The translations under genes were made by a program, and so were the position numbers. A stretch of 64,000 nt of DNA from an uncultured Bacilli bacterium (GTDB lineage Bacteria > Bacillota_I > Bacilli_A > RF39 > UBA660). The notes under the pieces were generated by a model. It did no database searches and was not told where the DNA came from. It saw only the letters and a list, made by a program, of their open reading frames with translations. The stretch spans positions 10,149 through 74,148 of the forward strand of contig CAKOZD010000006.1 in assembly GCA_934131175.1 (NCBI GenBank). The letters run 5' to 3'. Numbering within the stretch: position 1 is the stretch's first letter; every line of letters begins with the position of its first letter. Positions 47,126 to 58,236 of this stretch are shown piece after piece.

Positions 47126-47262
47126 ACCTCTCACTTCTTTCTTGTCAAAGTATACCATAAAACCCTTTTAAAAACAAGAAATTCACTATAAAAATTAATT
47201 ATAATATTAGAAAATTTGAAATTTATTTTTAAGTACCACACAACTATTAATTATTACAAAAA

Positions 47263-47284
47263 AAAGATAGTATTAACTATCTAA
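47263..47284 (-). terminator. Terminator overlapping the stop codon of the HD protein gene
   Basis: AGATAGT and ACTATCT form the stem with TAAT loop and a T8 run on the minus strand. The gene's own TAG is part of the stem. Confidence 0.75.
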
Positions 47285-47768
47285 ATTTACTAACTATAAA
47301 TATAAACGCGAAACTTACTGCTGTTTTTAAACTATTCTTAGTAACATATCCTCTTTCAAATATAGCAGATATATCATCAATTAAATCAACAATCCAACTT
47401 TCTAAATATTTTGGTGGTCTTAAAGTACATGGCCACATATGAGTTCTAATTATATCTTCTTGAAGCTCACTAAGTTCAAAATATTTTTTAGAATTATTAA
47501 CTGCAATTTCAGGATGTTTAGTTACTTTTAAGAATACATTAACATGTTTTACCTCATTAGTAAAAAAGTCATGAAGTAAAGCAGCACGTGTTGCCTCAAT
47601 ATAATTAAGATGAAGTGCTTTTGTAACTAAATAAGTATAATAACTTACTCTAAGTGAATGATCAAGTCTAGTAATACCATGATGACGACATTCACCAAGC
47701 TTTAAAAAAGCCTCATGTTCATATATATCATTAATAATTTTATAAAACTCACTCTTCTTATATTTCAT
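47277..47768 (-). CDS. HD-domain hydrolase
   Basis: A 163-residue HD-superfamily protein. Visible motifs: ITRLDHSLRVSYYTY (first His), ALLHDFFTNE (the HD pair) and IIRTHMWPCTLRPP (further His), then a DLIDDI aspartate. The order fits metal-dependent phosphohydrolases acting on nucleotides or related phosphates. No second domain is present. It has its own ribosome site (GGGATG) and terminator. Confidence 0.88.
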   Translation of the reverse strand: MKYKKSEFYKIINDIYEHEAFLKLGECRHHGITRLDHSLRVSYYTYLVTKALHLNYIEATRAALLHDFFTNEVKHVNVFLKVTKHPEIAVNNSKKYFELSELQEDIIRTHMWPCTLRPPKYLESWIVDLIDDISAIFERGYVTKNSLKTAVSFAFIFIVSKFR

Positions 47769-47881
47769 TTAACATCCCTTTAATATTATATTTTCTCCGT
47801 AAATAAATATATCATAATAAATATAATTATTAAAGTTTGTAAATGTTTATAAGGTAATTATAACCATATATTTACACAATT

Positions 47882-49183
47882 TTACACTAATTCATTTAAA
47901 ATATTTTCTAATTCTTCTACATCTTCACTATTAGCCTCATCTATTTCATTATCTTTATTAAACCATACAGGTACATCATTCTTTGTCTCTTTCTTAGTCG
48001 TTACCTTCTCTTTAGGTTTAATAATTTTCTTTAATTTCTTATGTTCTTTTTCCGTAAGACGCATAGCATCCTCAACAGTTTCAACATTAAGTCTTTTCCA
48101 CTGACCAGCTATTGTTTCAACATAACTCTTCTTTAATTGTTGATCATTTACTTGTAAAACATAACTTATAAGTACATTTACAACGCCAGGATTTAATTTC
48201 TGATCAATCATTAAACTTTCAATCAAACGCTTATCTCTATCAGTTGGTTCTGCCCCTTTATACTTAGCCTTTAATAATTGATATGGAGTAACATTTTCAA
48301 AAGTATAAACAAGCCTAGCCCACTTAGAATTATCTCCTTTAGGTTTCTTTAAAAAATCTGGTTGTCTATTATAAATAACAGTAGGCAAATTACCAGCGTT
48401 ATCAAACTTATAATAATCTCTACAACTCTTACGAAGTATTGTCTTATCAATAAGACCTTTTTCATTTAATGAATCACGAACAAGTCCTTGCATATCTAAA
48501 GTATCTAAATTATAAATAAAACTAAGATTATTAATTAAAGTACGTACTTCACTATTAAAACAATTCTTACTCATTTGAGTATCAGGTATACTTGAAATAA
48601 TTGTATTAAAATCAATTCCTTTATTAATTAAAATATTATTAGAATCTCTCTTAGTAACATCGTTAATCTCCTCTGTAATAGTTCCAACACGACTATTAAA
48701 CACTTCATCAAATGAATGAGTAATATCATCATACTCTTTCAAATTAAGTCTAGGTACTTTAAAATAATTAAGTAATTTATCATACTCTTTCTTACCTACA
48801 TTATTATATAAAACAATATTAAGTATAGGATGATTAAAAAACTCATGTGGAGTAATAGGACTAAATAATAAATAAACATATTGATTAACATTATCTTTTT
48901 TTAGATAGGTTTTAACTAACCCCACTGCCTCTAATTTTTCACGTGCAATTACAATATCATCTAAATTAAGTTGCATAGTAGTCATTAAATGATAATGAGT
49001 CAAATCATCACTTATAATTTCAAGTCTATCTAAATCATCTATTAAAGTATAATAAAGAGCAACTGCACTATATCCGATTATTGGTTGATATAACATAGAA
49101 ATAACTTTTTTATCTTTATCTGTAATTATTGTCTTATTAACAACAGTATAAGTATCTGCTGGTAAAATACTAATATTTCTCAT
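47882..49183 (-). CDS. dnaB: Replication initiation protein DnaB (Firmicutes type)
   Basis: About 433 residues from the ATG at 49183, which has GGTGGTGA 5 nt upstream. The N-terminal winged-helix part (KKVISMLYQPIIGYSAVALY) is typical of Bacillus DnaB/DnaD-type helicase-loading proteins, and a C-terminal DnaB/DnaD region (LNPGVVNVLISYVLQVNDQQ) is also present, followed by an acidic tail. In Bacillus subtilis this protein loads the replicative helicase at oriC with DnaD and DnaI and attaches it to the membrane. It is not the helicase that has the same name in E. coli. Confidence 0.9.
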   Translation of the reverse strand: MRNISILPADTYTVVNKTIITDKDKKVISMLYQPIIGYSAVALYYTLIDDLDRLEIISDDLTHYHLMTTMQLNLDDIVIAREKLEAVGLVKTYLKKDNVNQYVYLLFSPITPHEFFNHPILNIVLYNNVGKKEYDKLLNYFKVPRLNLKEYDDITHSFDEVFNSRVGTITEEINDVTKRDSNNILINKGIDFNTIISSIPDTQMSKNCFNSEVRTLINNLSFIYNLDTLDMQGLVRDSLNEKGLIDKTILRKSCRDYYKFDNAGNLPTVIYNRQPDFLKKPKGDNSKWARLVYTFENVTPYQLLKAKYKGAEPTDRDKRLIESLMIDQKLNPGVVNVLISYVLQVNDQQLKKSYVETIAGQWKRLNVETVEDAMRLTEKEHKKLKKIIKPKEKVTTKKETKNDVPVWFNKDNEIDEANSEDVEELENILNELV

Positions 49184-49221
49184 GCAATCACCACCTACCA
49201 AATATAATATTATAAATTTAA

Positions 49222-49246
49222 AAAAAAAGAAAGAATTTCTTTCTTA
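49222..49246 (-). terminator. Terminator of the pilC-pilD pair
   Basis: AAGAAAGAA and TTCTTTCTT stem followed by seven T on the minus strand, overlapping the stop at 49244. Confidence 0.7.
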
Positions 49247-50011
49247 AATTGATTGAATAAATTCAATTATCATATTTAAATCTATTCTTGTAAAATATAT
49301 AAACATACAACTTATTAATAGAAATGGTCCAAACGGTACTAAATTAACATTTCTTTTTAAAAGAATTATAAGAGATACTGGTAATGCTAAAAAACTTGCT
49401 ATAAAAAGAACAAATAAACCAAGAATTGGATTGATTACCAGTCCAAAGACAAACATTAACTTAATATCTCCGCCACCTAGACTCTCTTTTTTAAACAAAA
49501 AGTTTCCAATAAGCATTACAAGATACATTAAAAAGAATAAACTAATACCAGACAAAATACTAAATAAAGCACTCATAACTCCACTATTTAAACAAGTTAT
49601 AATTAGAAAGTATCCAGAAAAAAATATTAGTAATTGATCAGGAATTATATAGTAACTTATATCAGATACACTAACAATTATTAATAAAGCAACAATTCCT
49701 AAAGCAATCAATAACTCATATGAAAATCCAAATATAAAATAACTAAGAGCAAACAAAACTCCTGTAAAAAATTCCATATAACTAGAAAGAGGACTTATCT
49801 TTGTACCACAATATCTACATCTTCCTCGTAAAAACAAATAAGAAATAATTGGAATCATATCAAGTAAACTAAGTTCATGTGTACAATTATCACAATGACT
49901 TCTACCTTTTATAAAACCTTCTCCTCTAGGAAGTCTAGAACCAACTACTGTAAAAAATGATCCCATAAGTGTTCCTAAAATAAAAAAGATAATTAAATAA
50001 ACTATATCCAT
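49244..50011 (-). CDS. Prepilin peptidase (A24 family)
   Basis: A 255-residue polytopic aspartic protease. N-terminal GTLMGSFFTVVGSRLPRGEG is typical; Cys40, Cys43, Cys65 and Cys68 form the methylase-domain zinc site. Catalytic aspartates lie in VSDISYYIIPDQLL and GGGDIKLMFVFG. It cleaves and N-methylates prepilins at the membrane; the pseudopilin at 42820-44670 is a likely substrate. It follows the PilC/GspF gene by 13 nt. Confidence 0.93.
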   Translation of the reverse strand: MDIVYLIIFFILGTLMGSFFTVVGSRLPRGEGFIKGRSHCDNCTHELSLLDMIPIISYLFLRGRCRYCGTKISPLSSYMEFFTGVLFALSYFIFGFSYELLIALGIVALLIIVSVSDISYYIIPDQLLIFFSGYFLIITCLNSGVMSALFSILSGISLFFLMYLVMLIGNFLFKKESLGGGDIKLMFVFGLVINPILGLFVLFIASFLALPVSLIILLKRNVNLVPFGPFLLISCMFIYFTRIDLNMIIEFIQSI

Positions 50012-50024
50012 ATAATTACCTCCT

Positions 50025-51524
50025 CTATTTAACTTGACTATAAATACTAAACATAGGTTGAATAATTGATAAAAGTATTACACCAACAACAACTGCTAAG
50101 AAACAGATTAATAATGGTTCTACTAAACTCTTCATTTGATCAATTACGTTTTTATGTAGCATTTGAAAATGTCCCGCAACTTTTTCCATCATATTACCAA
50201 GCTGTCCTGTAGACTCACCTGTAACAATCATTTCATATGCAACAACAGGTATTGCCCATTCTCCTTTAAATGCAGAAGAAACAGAATCACCTTTTCCTAA
50301 GTTCTCAAGACACTTATTAATTATTCTTTTATAAACTTCATTATTTGTAATCTTACTAAGAATTTCCATACTGTCTGTAATAAATACACCATGGTTTAAA
50401 AGAGATGCAAACGTCTTAGTAAAGTTTGCAATTTCATTATATATAATTATGTTTTTAACAACTGGTACATGCATAAGAAATATTTGAACACTTTCCCTAA
50501 ACTTTTGTACTCTAGTAAACAACTGAATAAATATAAAAACAATAATAAATATAACTAAAAGTATCATATACCACTTTGCCTTAATAAAATCACTAAGTGA
50601 TAATATTGCAAGTGTAAGTGCAGGCATTTCAGCTCCATTATCAGCAAACATACTAGAAAATTGTGGAACTAAATATGTAAGCATAAATATTAATACACCA
50701 AAAGCAATAGTTAATACAACAACTGGATAAGTCATTGCAGACTTCATTTGCTTTCTAGTCTGATCCATAGATGTATAATACTCAGCCATATCGTCCAAAA
50801 TGGATGGTAAATCACCTGTCATTTCAGCAGTCTTTATCATATTAACTAAAAGTTTAGGATAAACCTTATCTTGCATAATCATAGCATCACTTAAACTCTC
50901 ACCTTTTAGTAACTGATAAACTAACTGGTTAAAACTTTTCTTAAGATTAGCCTTTCTTGTTTGCTTAGCAAGAATTCTAACAGAATCTGCAAGTGGAATA
51001 CCGGCTTTAATATAAGTTGACAACTGAGTAAGTGAAAAAGATAAGTCACTAGCACCAATTTTACTATTAGCACCAATATCTATATCAAATTTACTTCTCT
51101 CTTTAACTTCCAAAACTTGATAGTCTTGACTAAGCAAAAAGTTTCTAACATCATTTTCACTCTCTGCTTCAAATGTACCTTGTTCTTTTTTACCAACGCC
51201 ATTTATTATTGTATATCTATAATCCTTTGTAGGATGTTTAATTTTTGCTCTTTTATCTGATAAAACAGATGCTTCCTCAGGTAAAACCACCTCTTCTTGA
51301 CTAGGTCCGTTTGCACCTGGCATCGTATTATATATATCAGCAGCATTTGGTTGAGGTTGTTGGGTTTGTTGTACTTGTTGAACATTTTGAACATCTTGTT
51401 GTACTGCACCTTGAGTATTACCTTCAAGTGATGCTGAAGTCTGACTATTTTGAACATTTCCTGAGGCAGCACTTGCTTGAGCAGCAACATTAACTTCTTT
51501 TTTCTTCTTTGAAAATAGCCCCAT
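50025..51524 (-). CDS. Type II secretion/type IV pilus inner-membrane platform protein (PilC/GspF/ComGB)
   Basis: A 499-residue protein. The first 100 residues are a Gln/Ala/Asn-rich low-complexity tail (about four QQ or VQNVQQVQQ blocks). Then come two T2SSF domains (FSLTQLSTYIKAGIPLADSV; KTFASLLNHGVFITDSMEIL) with four membrane segments and the motif AGHFQMLHKNVIDQMKSLVE near the end. The protein anchors the pilus or competence pseudopilus assembly ATPase. No ATPase gene is visible nearby. AGGAAGG lies 8 nt before the ATG. Confidence 0.92.
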   Translation of the reverse strand: MGLFSKKKKEVNVAAQASAASGNVQNSQTSASLEGNTQGAVQQDVQNVQQVQQTQQPQPNAADIYNTMPGANGPSQEEVVLPEEASVLSDKRAKIKHPTKDYRYTIINGVGKKEQGTFEAESENDVRNFLLSQDYQVLEVKERSKFDIDIGANSKIGASDLSFSLTQLSTYIKAGIPLADSVRILAKQTRKANLKKSFNQLVYQLLKGESLSDAMIMQDKVYPKLLVNMIKTAEMTGDLPSILDDMAEYYTSMDQTRKQMKSAMTYPVVVLTIAFGVLIFMLTYLVPQFSSMFADNGAEMPALTLAILSLSDFIKAKWYMILLVIFIIVFIFIQLFTRVQKFRESVQIFLMHVPVVKNIIIYNEIANFTKTFASLLNHGVFITDSMEILSKITNNEVYKRIINKCLENLGKGDSVSSAFKGEWAIPVVAYEMIVTGESTGQLGNMMEKVAGHFQMLHKNVIDQMKSLVEPLLICFLAVVVGVILLSIIQPMFSIYSQVK

Positions 51525-51645
51525 ATAATCAACCTTCCTTTTAGTATTCTTATCATAAATAATTTTAACATAATTAATTTTATTTTAAAATACTTATTTA
51601 AACATTTTAACCACTTTACATATATTAATATAGAGGTGACTAACT

Positions 51646-51948
51646 ATGTATCCAAATATACCACAATCTACAAGTTTACTATCAAAACTTGCTAATTTAA
51701 AAGGAACAATAAAATGGGCAGAACTACTAGAAGGTACAAAGAAAACCCTAGATGTTGTAAATCAAGCAATACCAATATACTATCAAGTAAAACCAATTGT
51801 AAGTAATGCTAAAACTCTATTTAAAATTGCTAATGTTGTAAATTCAAATGATCAAAGTGTAGAAAACAATAATCAAAGTAAAAATGAAGTACAAAAAAAA
51901 GAAGAGGTAGTCTCTTCTTCTAATAATAGTCCTATTTTCTATTTATAA
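51646..51948 (+). CDS. YqfQ/VrrA-like small protein
   Basis: A 100-residue protein with an amphipathic N-terminal half (LLSKLANLKGTIKWAELLEG TKK as two short motifs, then YYQVKPIVSNAKTL) and a hydrophilic tail with Asn, Gln, Glu and Lys. The pattern resembles the YqfQ/VrrA family of Firmicutes, whose function is unknown. GAGGTG lies 8 nt before the ATG. It converges on tgt with only a 2-nt gap, so any terminator must be inside coding sequence. Confidence 0.65.
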   Translation: MYPNIPQSTSLLSKLANLKGTIKWAELLEGTKKTLDVVNQAIPIYYQVKPIVSNAKTLFKIANVVNSNDQSVENNNQSKNEVQKKEEVVSSSNNSPIFYL

Positions 51949-51950
51949 AA

Positions 51951-53090
<1,140 letters not shown>

Positions 53091-53129
53091 CTATTTCATT
53101 ATAAAGGATTATAAAACTTTTTTCAAGAG

Positions 53130-54227
53130 TTATCTTCTAACAATCACTTTACCGAAATCATCTTCATTTTGAACTTCAACATCGCTATCATTCACATATA
53201 CATATGTCTCAAATTCAGTAGCTTTATTTTTCTCATAATCATAATCTAAAAGAGTATAACCATCAGGCACACTACATTCCTTACTACCATCATAACCAAT
53301 TAGCAATGAAATATCCTTATTAATATCAACTAATACATGTTCTCCACTCTTGTATATTGAATCTTCAGGATCACTTGTTTTAACATCTTCAAGCAAAGTA
53401 CCGAAATCATCATCTTTATCTATTGAAACAGGTACAGTATTTTGATATACAATTGTCTCAAAAGACAAAACTCCTGTTTTATCATAGTCATAATCAATAA
53501 TCTTATATCCTGGAACATTTTTAAGTTGTCTCATACCATCTTTTCCTAGTAATTCTACATTTCTATTTAAAACTACAACTATATCTTGATAAGCATCACA
53601 CTTATTATCTCCTATGCTTTTATCATTTGATATCGCATTAACTGGACTGCCAAAACTATTAATATCATCAACTGATACATCACATGTATTTACATAAGTT
53701 ATATTTTCAAAATCAAAAAATGAAGATTTGCCTAGAAAACTATAATCATAATCATAATTAAGTATCTTATACCCAGTTGGTGCACTTAAATGAAACTTAG
53801 TATCACCTTTGCCTAAAAAAGGATTATAACCTCTATTAATACTCGTAATTACATGCTCTCCTGGTTTATAAATATTACCGTTTTCTAAATTTTTTTTATC
53901 ACTAGTTGGCTTTCCTATTTTATCAGGATTACTTGTTACTACTTCTTCATCGTTTTCAAAAAGATAATCTTCAAACTCAAAACCAATAATTTTATCGTAA
54001 TCATAATCAACAATTTTATATCCATCAGGCACTTTTAATCCATATAATCCATCTTTTCCCCATAATAAATCAATCGACCTATCAACAGAAATAACTTTAT
54101 GAGTTCCAGTAGAATAAACATGTTCCTCTTCCTTACTATTTTTAACGCATCCACTCATTGGAACAATAGTAAAGCAAACAACTCCTGATAATAATAAACT
54201 CTTTAATCTATTAGATACTCTTAACAA
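53130..54227 (-). CDS. Lipoprotein with four tandem repeats
   Basis: About 365 residues from the TTG at 54227 (GGAGGAG 6 nt upstream; an ATG at 54245 lies before that site). A signal peptide ends in the lipobox VPMSGC, so the protein is probably attached to the outer face of the membrane. The mature part is four repeats of about 80-85 residues with the core GEHVI-N (or similar), LLGKDG, PDGYKIIDYDYDK, FE, YVN. No known domain was recognised. Repeats are clear in protein but diverged in DNA. Confidence 0.8.
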   Translation of the reverse strand: MLRVSNRLKSLLLSGVVCFTIVPMSGCVKNSKEEEHVYSTGTHKVISVDRSIDLLWGKDGLYGLKVPDGYKIVDYDYDKIIGFEFEDYLFENDEEVVTSNPDKIGKPTSDKKNLENGNIYKPGEHVITSINRGYNPFLGKGDTKFHLSAPTGYKILNYDYDYSFLGKSSFFDFENITYVNTCDVSVDDINSFGSPVNAISNDKSIGDNKCDAYQDIVVVLNRNVELLGKDGMRQLKNVPGYKIIDYDYDKTGVLSFETIVYQNTVPVSIDKDDDFGTLLEDVKTSDPEDSIYKSGEHVLVDINKDISLLIGYDGSKECSVPDGYTLLDYDYEKNKATEFETYVYVNDSDVEVQNEDDFGKVIVRR

Positions 54228-54286
54228 AATAACTCCTCCATTCATAGTGCCTAAAGTATAACATAAAACCGCAATAATTAAAAGTA

Positions 54287-54313
54287 AAAAAGAATAGAGT
54301 CACCCCTATTCTC
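54287..54313 (-). terminator. Terminator of the GreA-like gene
   Basis: AGAATAG and CTATTCT stem around GGGTGACT on the minus strand, followed by TTTTTTA. Confidence 0.7.
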
Positions 54314-54383
54314 TAGTATTTTATATTTTTAACTTATTAGTTAATAAAGAATTAAAAATGACATTTAAGAAAAAAACTATAAA

Positions 54384-55394
54384 CTAAAATTTAACGTATT
54401 GATAAGAAGATGTATCTACATATTTTTTACCATTAATAGCTGTAACTTCACCATCATAATTTTTAGTACCAATTCTTACTTTAAACTTATCTCCTACTTT
54501 AAGTCCATAAACTGCATTACCAATAGAACTAATTCTTTCAAGATATAGCTCATCAAATTCTAAACCTAATGCATGATTAATCATTTCAACATTTTCAAGT
54601 ACATAAGTATCAGTATCATTATTAAGTTTCAAAGAAACACTACTCCCTATACCGATAGTATCAGAAGATTGTTCACTATTTACAGAATATCTTGTAAGTA
54701 TAGTCTTAATTGCAATTATTCTATTTTTTACAAGTTCTCTATCTTCTGGATTTCTATTTCTTAATAAAAATCTTAACTCTCTTTTTAAAAGTTCTGATTG
54801 TGACTCACTCATAACTAGCCATTCATCTTGATATGTTCCATTTTCTAAACTTTCTCTTATTGCTTTTCTTGCACCATCTCTTCTTCTACGTGAATATTCT
54901 ACAAAACGAATTGGCAAAAGGTAAGAATCTTTTTCTTTATCTATACTTTTTACCTTAACTGTTAAAATACCCATTGGAGTTTTATAAGATACAGTATCTC
55001 CTACTTTATGACCAACTAAATTACTTCCCATAGGTGATAAAGTACTAATAAAAGATGAACCATTCTTTACTCCATCTAGTGTTTCAGTTAAAGTAAATTT
55101 TTCTGTTTCTCCGTCATTATATTCAATTTCAAACTTTGTTCCAACACCAACATACTCTGTAGGAGGATAAAATACTATCTCACTAGTTTCTAATATTTTT
55201 TCTTTTTCATCAAGATTTTTTATACTATGCATATAATTGTCTTCAGTAATACTATCAAAAACGTGAGTTCCCCATGTATCATCTCTACTCATACTATTTT
55301 TGTCCATTAAATAGTCTTTATATTCAGAAACATTATTTCTAGCTTCATTAATTTCTCTTCTTAAATTAATTACTTGTTCTGGTATTAACTTCAT
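54384..55394 (-). CDS. Protein with two GreA/GreB C-terminal-like domains
   Basis: About 336 residues (ATG 55394; a GTG at 55403 is in frame). A short N-terminal helical region (VINLRREINEARNNVSEYKD) is followed by an FKBP-like GreA C-terminal domain (VGVGTKFEIEYNDGETEKFT, then ISTLSPMGSNLVGHKVGDTV). A middle coiled coil (about 200-250) is followed by a second, more diverged copy (IGIGSSVSLKL, LERISSIGNAVYGLKVGDKF). GreA factors bind RNA polymerase through this domain and stimulate transcript cleavage through a coiled coil; a double version is unusual. The tip residues of a working coiled coil are not clearly present. Confidence 0.75.
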   Translation of the reverse strand: MKLIPEQVINLRREINEARNNVSEYKDYLMDKNSMSRDDTWGTHVFDSITEDNYMHSIKNLDEKEKILETSEIVFYPPTEYVGVGTKFEIEYNDGETEKFTLTETLDGVKNGSSFISTLSPMGSNLVGHKVGDTVSYKTPMGILTVKVKSIDKEKDSYLLPIRFVEYSRRRRDGARKAIRESLENGTYQDEWLVMSESQSELLKRELRFLLRNRNPEDRELVKNRIIAIKTILTRYSVNSEQSSDTIGIGSSVSLKLNNDTDTYVLENVEMINHALGLEFDELYLERISSIGNAVYGLKVGDKFKVRIGTKNYDGEVTAINGKKYVDTSSYQYVKF

Positions 55395-55430
55395 AAAATT
55401 CACTTCCTAATAACGCCTAGAATATCAATA

Positions 55431-55459
55431 AAAAAAAGTAAAGTCAACGCTTTACTTTA
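55431..55459 (-). terminator. Terminator of ruvA-ruvB-queA
   Basis: AAAGTAAAG and CTTTACTTT stem around CGTTGA, T-run on the minus strand, 17 nt after the queA stop. Confidence 0.75.
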
Positions 55460-55475
55460 TAAAAAGTTTTTATAT

Positions 55476-56501
55476 CTATTTAATAAACATTGCATCTCCA
55501 AATGAGAAGAAACGATACTTATCATCAACCGCAATTTTATAAGCATTAAGAATATTTTCACGTCCAGCAAGTGCACTAACTAACATAACAAGTGTTGACT
55601 TTGGCAAGTGAAAATTAGTAATTAATTTATCAATTCCCTTAAATTCATATCCAGGATATATAAAAATATTAGTCCATCCATTACATTCTCTAAATTCACC
55701 ATACTTAGTTGCGATTGTTTCAAGTGTTCTCGTACTTGTTGTTCCAACTGCTACAATATTATGTCCACTCTTTTTTGTTTCATTTAAAAGTTTAGCAACC
55801 TCACTACTCATAGAATAGAATTCACTATGCATCTCATGTTCTTCAATATTCTCGACACTAACTGGTCTAAATGTTCCAAGACCAACATGTAGTGTGACAT
55901 AAGCAATATTTATTCCCTTATCTTTAATTTTTTCAAGAAGTTCTTCTGTAAAATGAAGTCCTGCAGTTGGAGCAGCAGCACTACCTACTTCTTTTGCATA
56001 TACAGTTTGATAAAGAGACTGATCTTCTAGTTTTTCATGAATATATGGAGGAAGTGGCATTGTACCTAATTCTTCTAATATTTCCATAAGAATTCCAGAA
56101 TAAATTAGTTCAAAATGTCTAATTCCAGCATCGAAAACACCACAGCATTTTGCCTTTAACTTTCCATCTCCAAAACTAACAATAGTTCCTTCTTTTATTC
56201 TTCTAGCAGGCTTTACTAAGCACTCCCACTTATCACCTTCGATATTTTTTAAAAGTAATATTTCAATAACAGCACCAGTTTCTTCTTTAGTACCAATTAA
56301 TCTTGCTGGTAAAACTTTAGTATCATTTAAAACTAAAGTATCTCCCGGATTTAAATAATCAATAATATCATAAAACTTTTTATGTTCAACTTCTCCTGTT
56401 TCTTTATCTAAAACTAATAATCTTGACTCATCTCTTTTTACAAGTGGAGTTTGTGCAATTAACTCTTCTGGTAAATAATAATCAAAATTTTCAACTTTCA
56501 T
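55476..56501 (-). CDS. queA: S-adenosylmethionine:tRNA ribosyltransferase-isomerase
   Basis: About 341 residues from the ATG at 56501 (GAGGTGAT upstream). Opening [15 protein letters not shown], then [36 protein letters not shown] and [10 protein letters not shown] are all QueA signatures. It adds the epoxycyclopentane ring of SAM to preQ1 in tRNA, the step after Tgt. It is the last gene of a ruvA-ruvB-queA operon, a common bacterial order. Confidence 0.97.
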   Translation of the reverse strand: MKVENFDYYLPEELIAQTPLVKRDESRLLVLDKETGEVEHKKFYDIIDYLNPGDTLVLNDTKVLPARLIGTKEETGAVIEILLLKNIEGDKWECLVKPARRIKEGTIVSFGDGKLKAKCCGVFDAGIRHFELIYSGILMEILEELGTMPLPPYIHEKLEDQSLYQTVYAKEVGSAAAPTAGLHFTEELLEKIKDKGINIAYVTLHVGLGTFRPVSVENIEEHEMHSEFYSMSSEVAKLLNETKKSGHNIVAVGTTSTRTLETIATKYGEFRECNGWTNIFIYPGYEFKGIDKLITNFHLPKSTLVMLVSALAGRENILNAYKIAVDDKYRFFSFGDAMFIK

Positions 56502-56560
56502 TCTAATCACCTCAAAATACTAACTTATTTTATCACATAATTAAAAGAAATAAAACAAGT

Positions 56561-57559
56561 TTATTCCTTTTCTATACCTAAAACTTCATAAGCTTTATCT
56601 GTTGCTACTCTACCTCTTGAAGTTCTTTTTAATAATCCATTTTGTAATAAGAATGGCTCATATACATCTTCAATAGTAGTAACCTCTTCTCCAATAGAAC
56701 TACTAAGTGCTTCAACCCCAACTGGTCCACCATTAAATTTATAAATAATTGCTGATAAAAGCTCTCTATCTGTATTATCAAGACCCATCTTATCAACTTT
56801 TAATCTATCAAGTGCTTTCTCAGTAACTTCAAGTGTAATAGAACCATCTCCATCAACCATAGCAAAATCTCTTACTCTCTTAAAAAGTCTATTAGCAATT
56901 CTTGGAGTACCACGACTTCTCTTAGCAAGTTCAACGGCAGCATCATCATCTATAAAGACATTTAAAACTCTTGCTGTTCTTTTAACAATCAAAGTAAGTT
57001 CTTCAACTGTATAATACTGAAGTTTATCAATAATACCAAATCTATCTCTTAAAGGGGCAGATAAGTCACCTGCTCTAGTAGTTGCCCCAACTAATGTAAA
57101 TGGCGGTAAATCAATTCTAATATTTCTACTATTTCCTTCACTTCCAACAATTATATCTAATGAAAAATCTTCCATAGCTGGATATAATATTTCTTCAATA
57201 TATCTTGGCATTCTATGAATTTCATCAATAAATAATACATCTCCTGGTTCAAGAGAAGAAAGAATTGCTGCTAAATCTCCACTTTTTTCAATACTAGGTC
57301 CACTTGCTGTTTTTATATTTGTTCCAAGTTCATGTGCAATAATAAACGCAAGTGTAGTTTTTCCAAGTCCTGGAGGACCATATAGTAAAACATGATCTAG
57401 TGCTTCATTTCTCATCTTAGCAGCTTTTACAAATACTCTAATATTTTCTTTTACATCATTTTGTCCAATATACTCATCTATTGTCTCAGGTCTAATAGTA
57501 TTATCTAGTTCATTATCATTAAATAAATTATAATTTGTTATAACACTCTCATCCTTCAT
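56561..57559 (-). CDS. ruvB: Holliday junction branch migration ATPase
   Basis: A 332-residue AAA+ motor. The opening [18 protein letters not shown], Walker A GPPGLGKT, Walker [11 protein letters not shown], sensor [19 protein letters not shown] and the C-terminal winged helix ([19 protein letters not shown]) are all standard. It drives branch migration with RuvA, 3 nt upstream in the operon. Confidence 0.98.
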   Translation of the reverse strand: MKDESVITNYNLFNDNELDNTIRPETIDEYIGQNDVKENIRVFVKAAKMRNEALDHVLLYGPPGLGKTTLAFIIAHELGTNIKTASGPSIEKSGDLAAILSSLEPGDVLFIDEIHRMPRYIEEILYPAMEDFSLDIIVGSEGNSRNIRIDLPPFTLVGATTRAGDLSAPLRDRFGIIDKLQYYTVEELTLIVKRTARVLNVFIDDDAAVELAKRSRGTPRIANRLFKRVRDFAMVDGDGSITLEVTEKALDRLKVDKMGLDNTDRELLSAIIYKFNGGPVGVEALSSSIGEEVTTIEDVYEPFLLQNGLLKRTSRGRVATDKAYEVLGIEKE

Positions 57560-57562
57560 AAA

Positions 57563-58129
57563 CTAACCTCTCAATAACAATTTTAATGCATCCTTTACTT
57601 GTCCCTCAATTGGAAGTGATGTATTAACCTTAGCAAGTACAGGTACAATTTCTTTTTCTTTGTAACCAAGTCCTAATAAAACTTCTTTTAATTCATTTTC
57701 AGTTTCAACTTGATCATCACTAATACCAACACCAATAAACTCAAGTTTTCCTTTCAAATCAAGAACAATTTGTTTAGCAAGTTTTTCTCCAATTTTAGGA
57801 AACTTCTTTAAATATAAAATATTTTCTCTTTCAATTGCATCCATTATTCCATCAAGTGAACCAACTGCAAACATTGGAAGTGTCATCTTAGGACCTAATC
57901 CTTTAACACTAATAAGTTTTAAAAATAATTCTTTCTCTTCAATAGTCTTAAACCCAAATAATAATTGTTCATCTTCTTTTACTTGTTGATAAACATATAC
58001 TCTTAACTCTTTACCAATTTCAAAAGAATAAGGATTAGCAACATAAACTAAATATCCTACTCCACCGGCTTCAATAACAATCGCATTATTTTTAATATAT
58101 GTAACAGTTCCTTTTATATAATCAAACAT
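57563..58129 (-). CDS. ruvA: Holliday junction DNA-binding protein
   Basis: A 188-residue protein, slightly short of the usual 200. OB-fold start FDYIKGTVTYIKNNAIVIEA, helix-hairpin-helix motifs (LISVKGLGPKMTLPMFA; KKFPKIGEKLAKQIVLDL) and C-terminal RuvB-binding domain (LLGLGYKEKEIVPVL). First gene of the ruvAB-queA operon. Confidence 0.97.
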   Translation of the reverse strand: MFDYIKGTVTYIKNNAIVIEAGGVGYLVYVANPYSFEIGKELRVYVYQQVKEDEQLLFGFKTIEEKELFLKLISVKGLGPKMTLPMFAVGSLDGIMDAIERENILYLKKFPKIGEKLAKQIVLDLKGKLEFIGVGISDDQVETENELKEVLLGLGYKEKEIVPVLAKVNTSLPIEGQVKDALKLLLRG

Positions 58130-58236
58130 CTAAATCATCTCCAATATCTATTATTACATAAATAATTAAATTAATCAAAGAAAATCGAACATAATTTTGA
58201 ATTAAAAAGACATATATAAATAATGCCTTTTAATAA

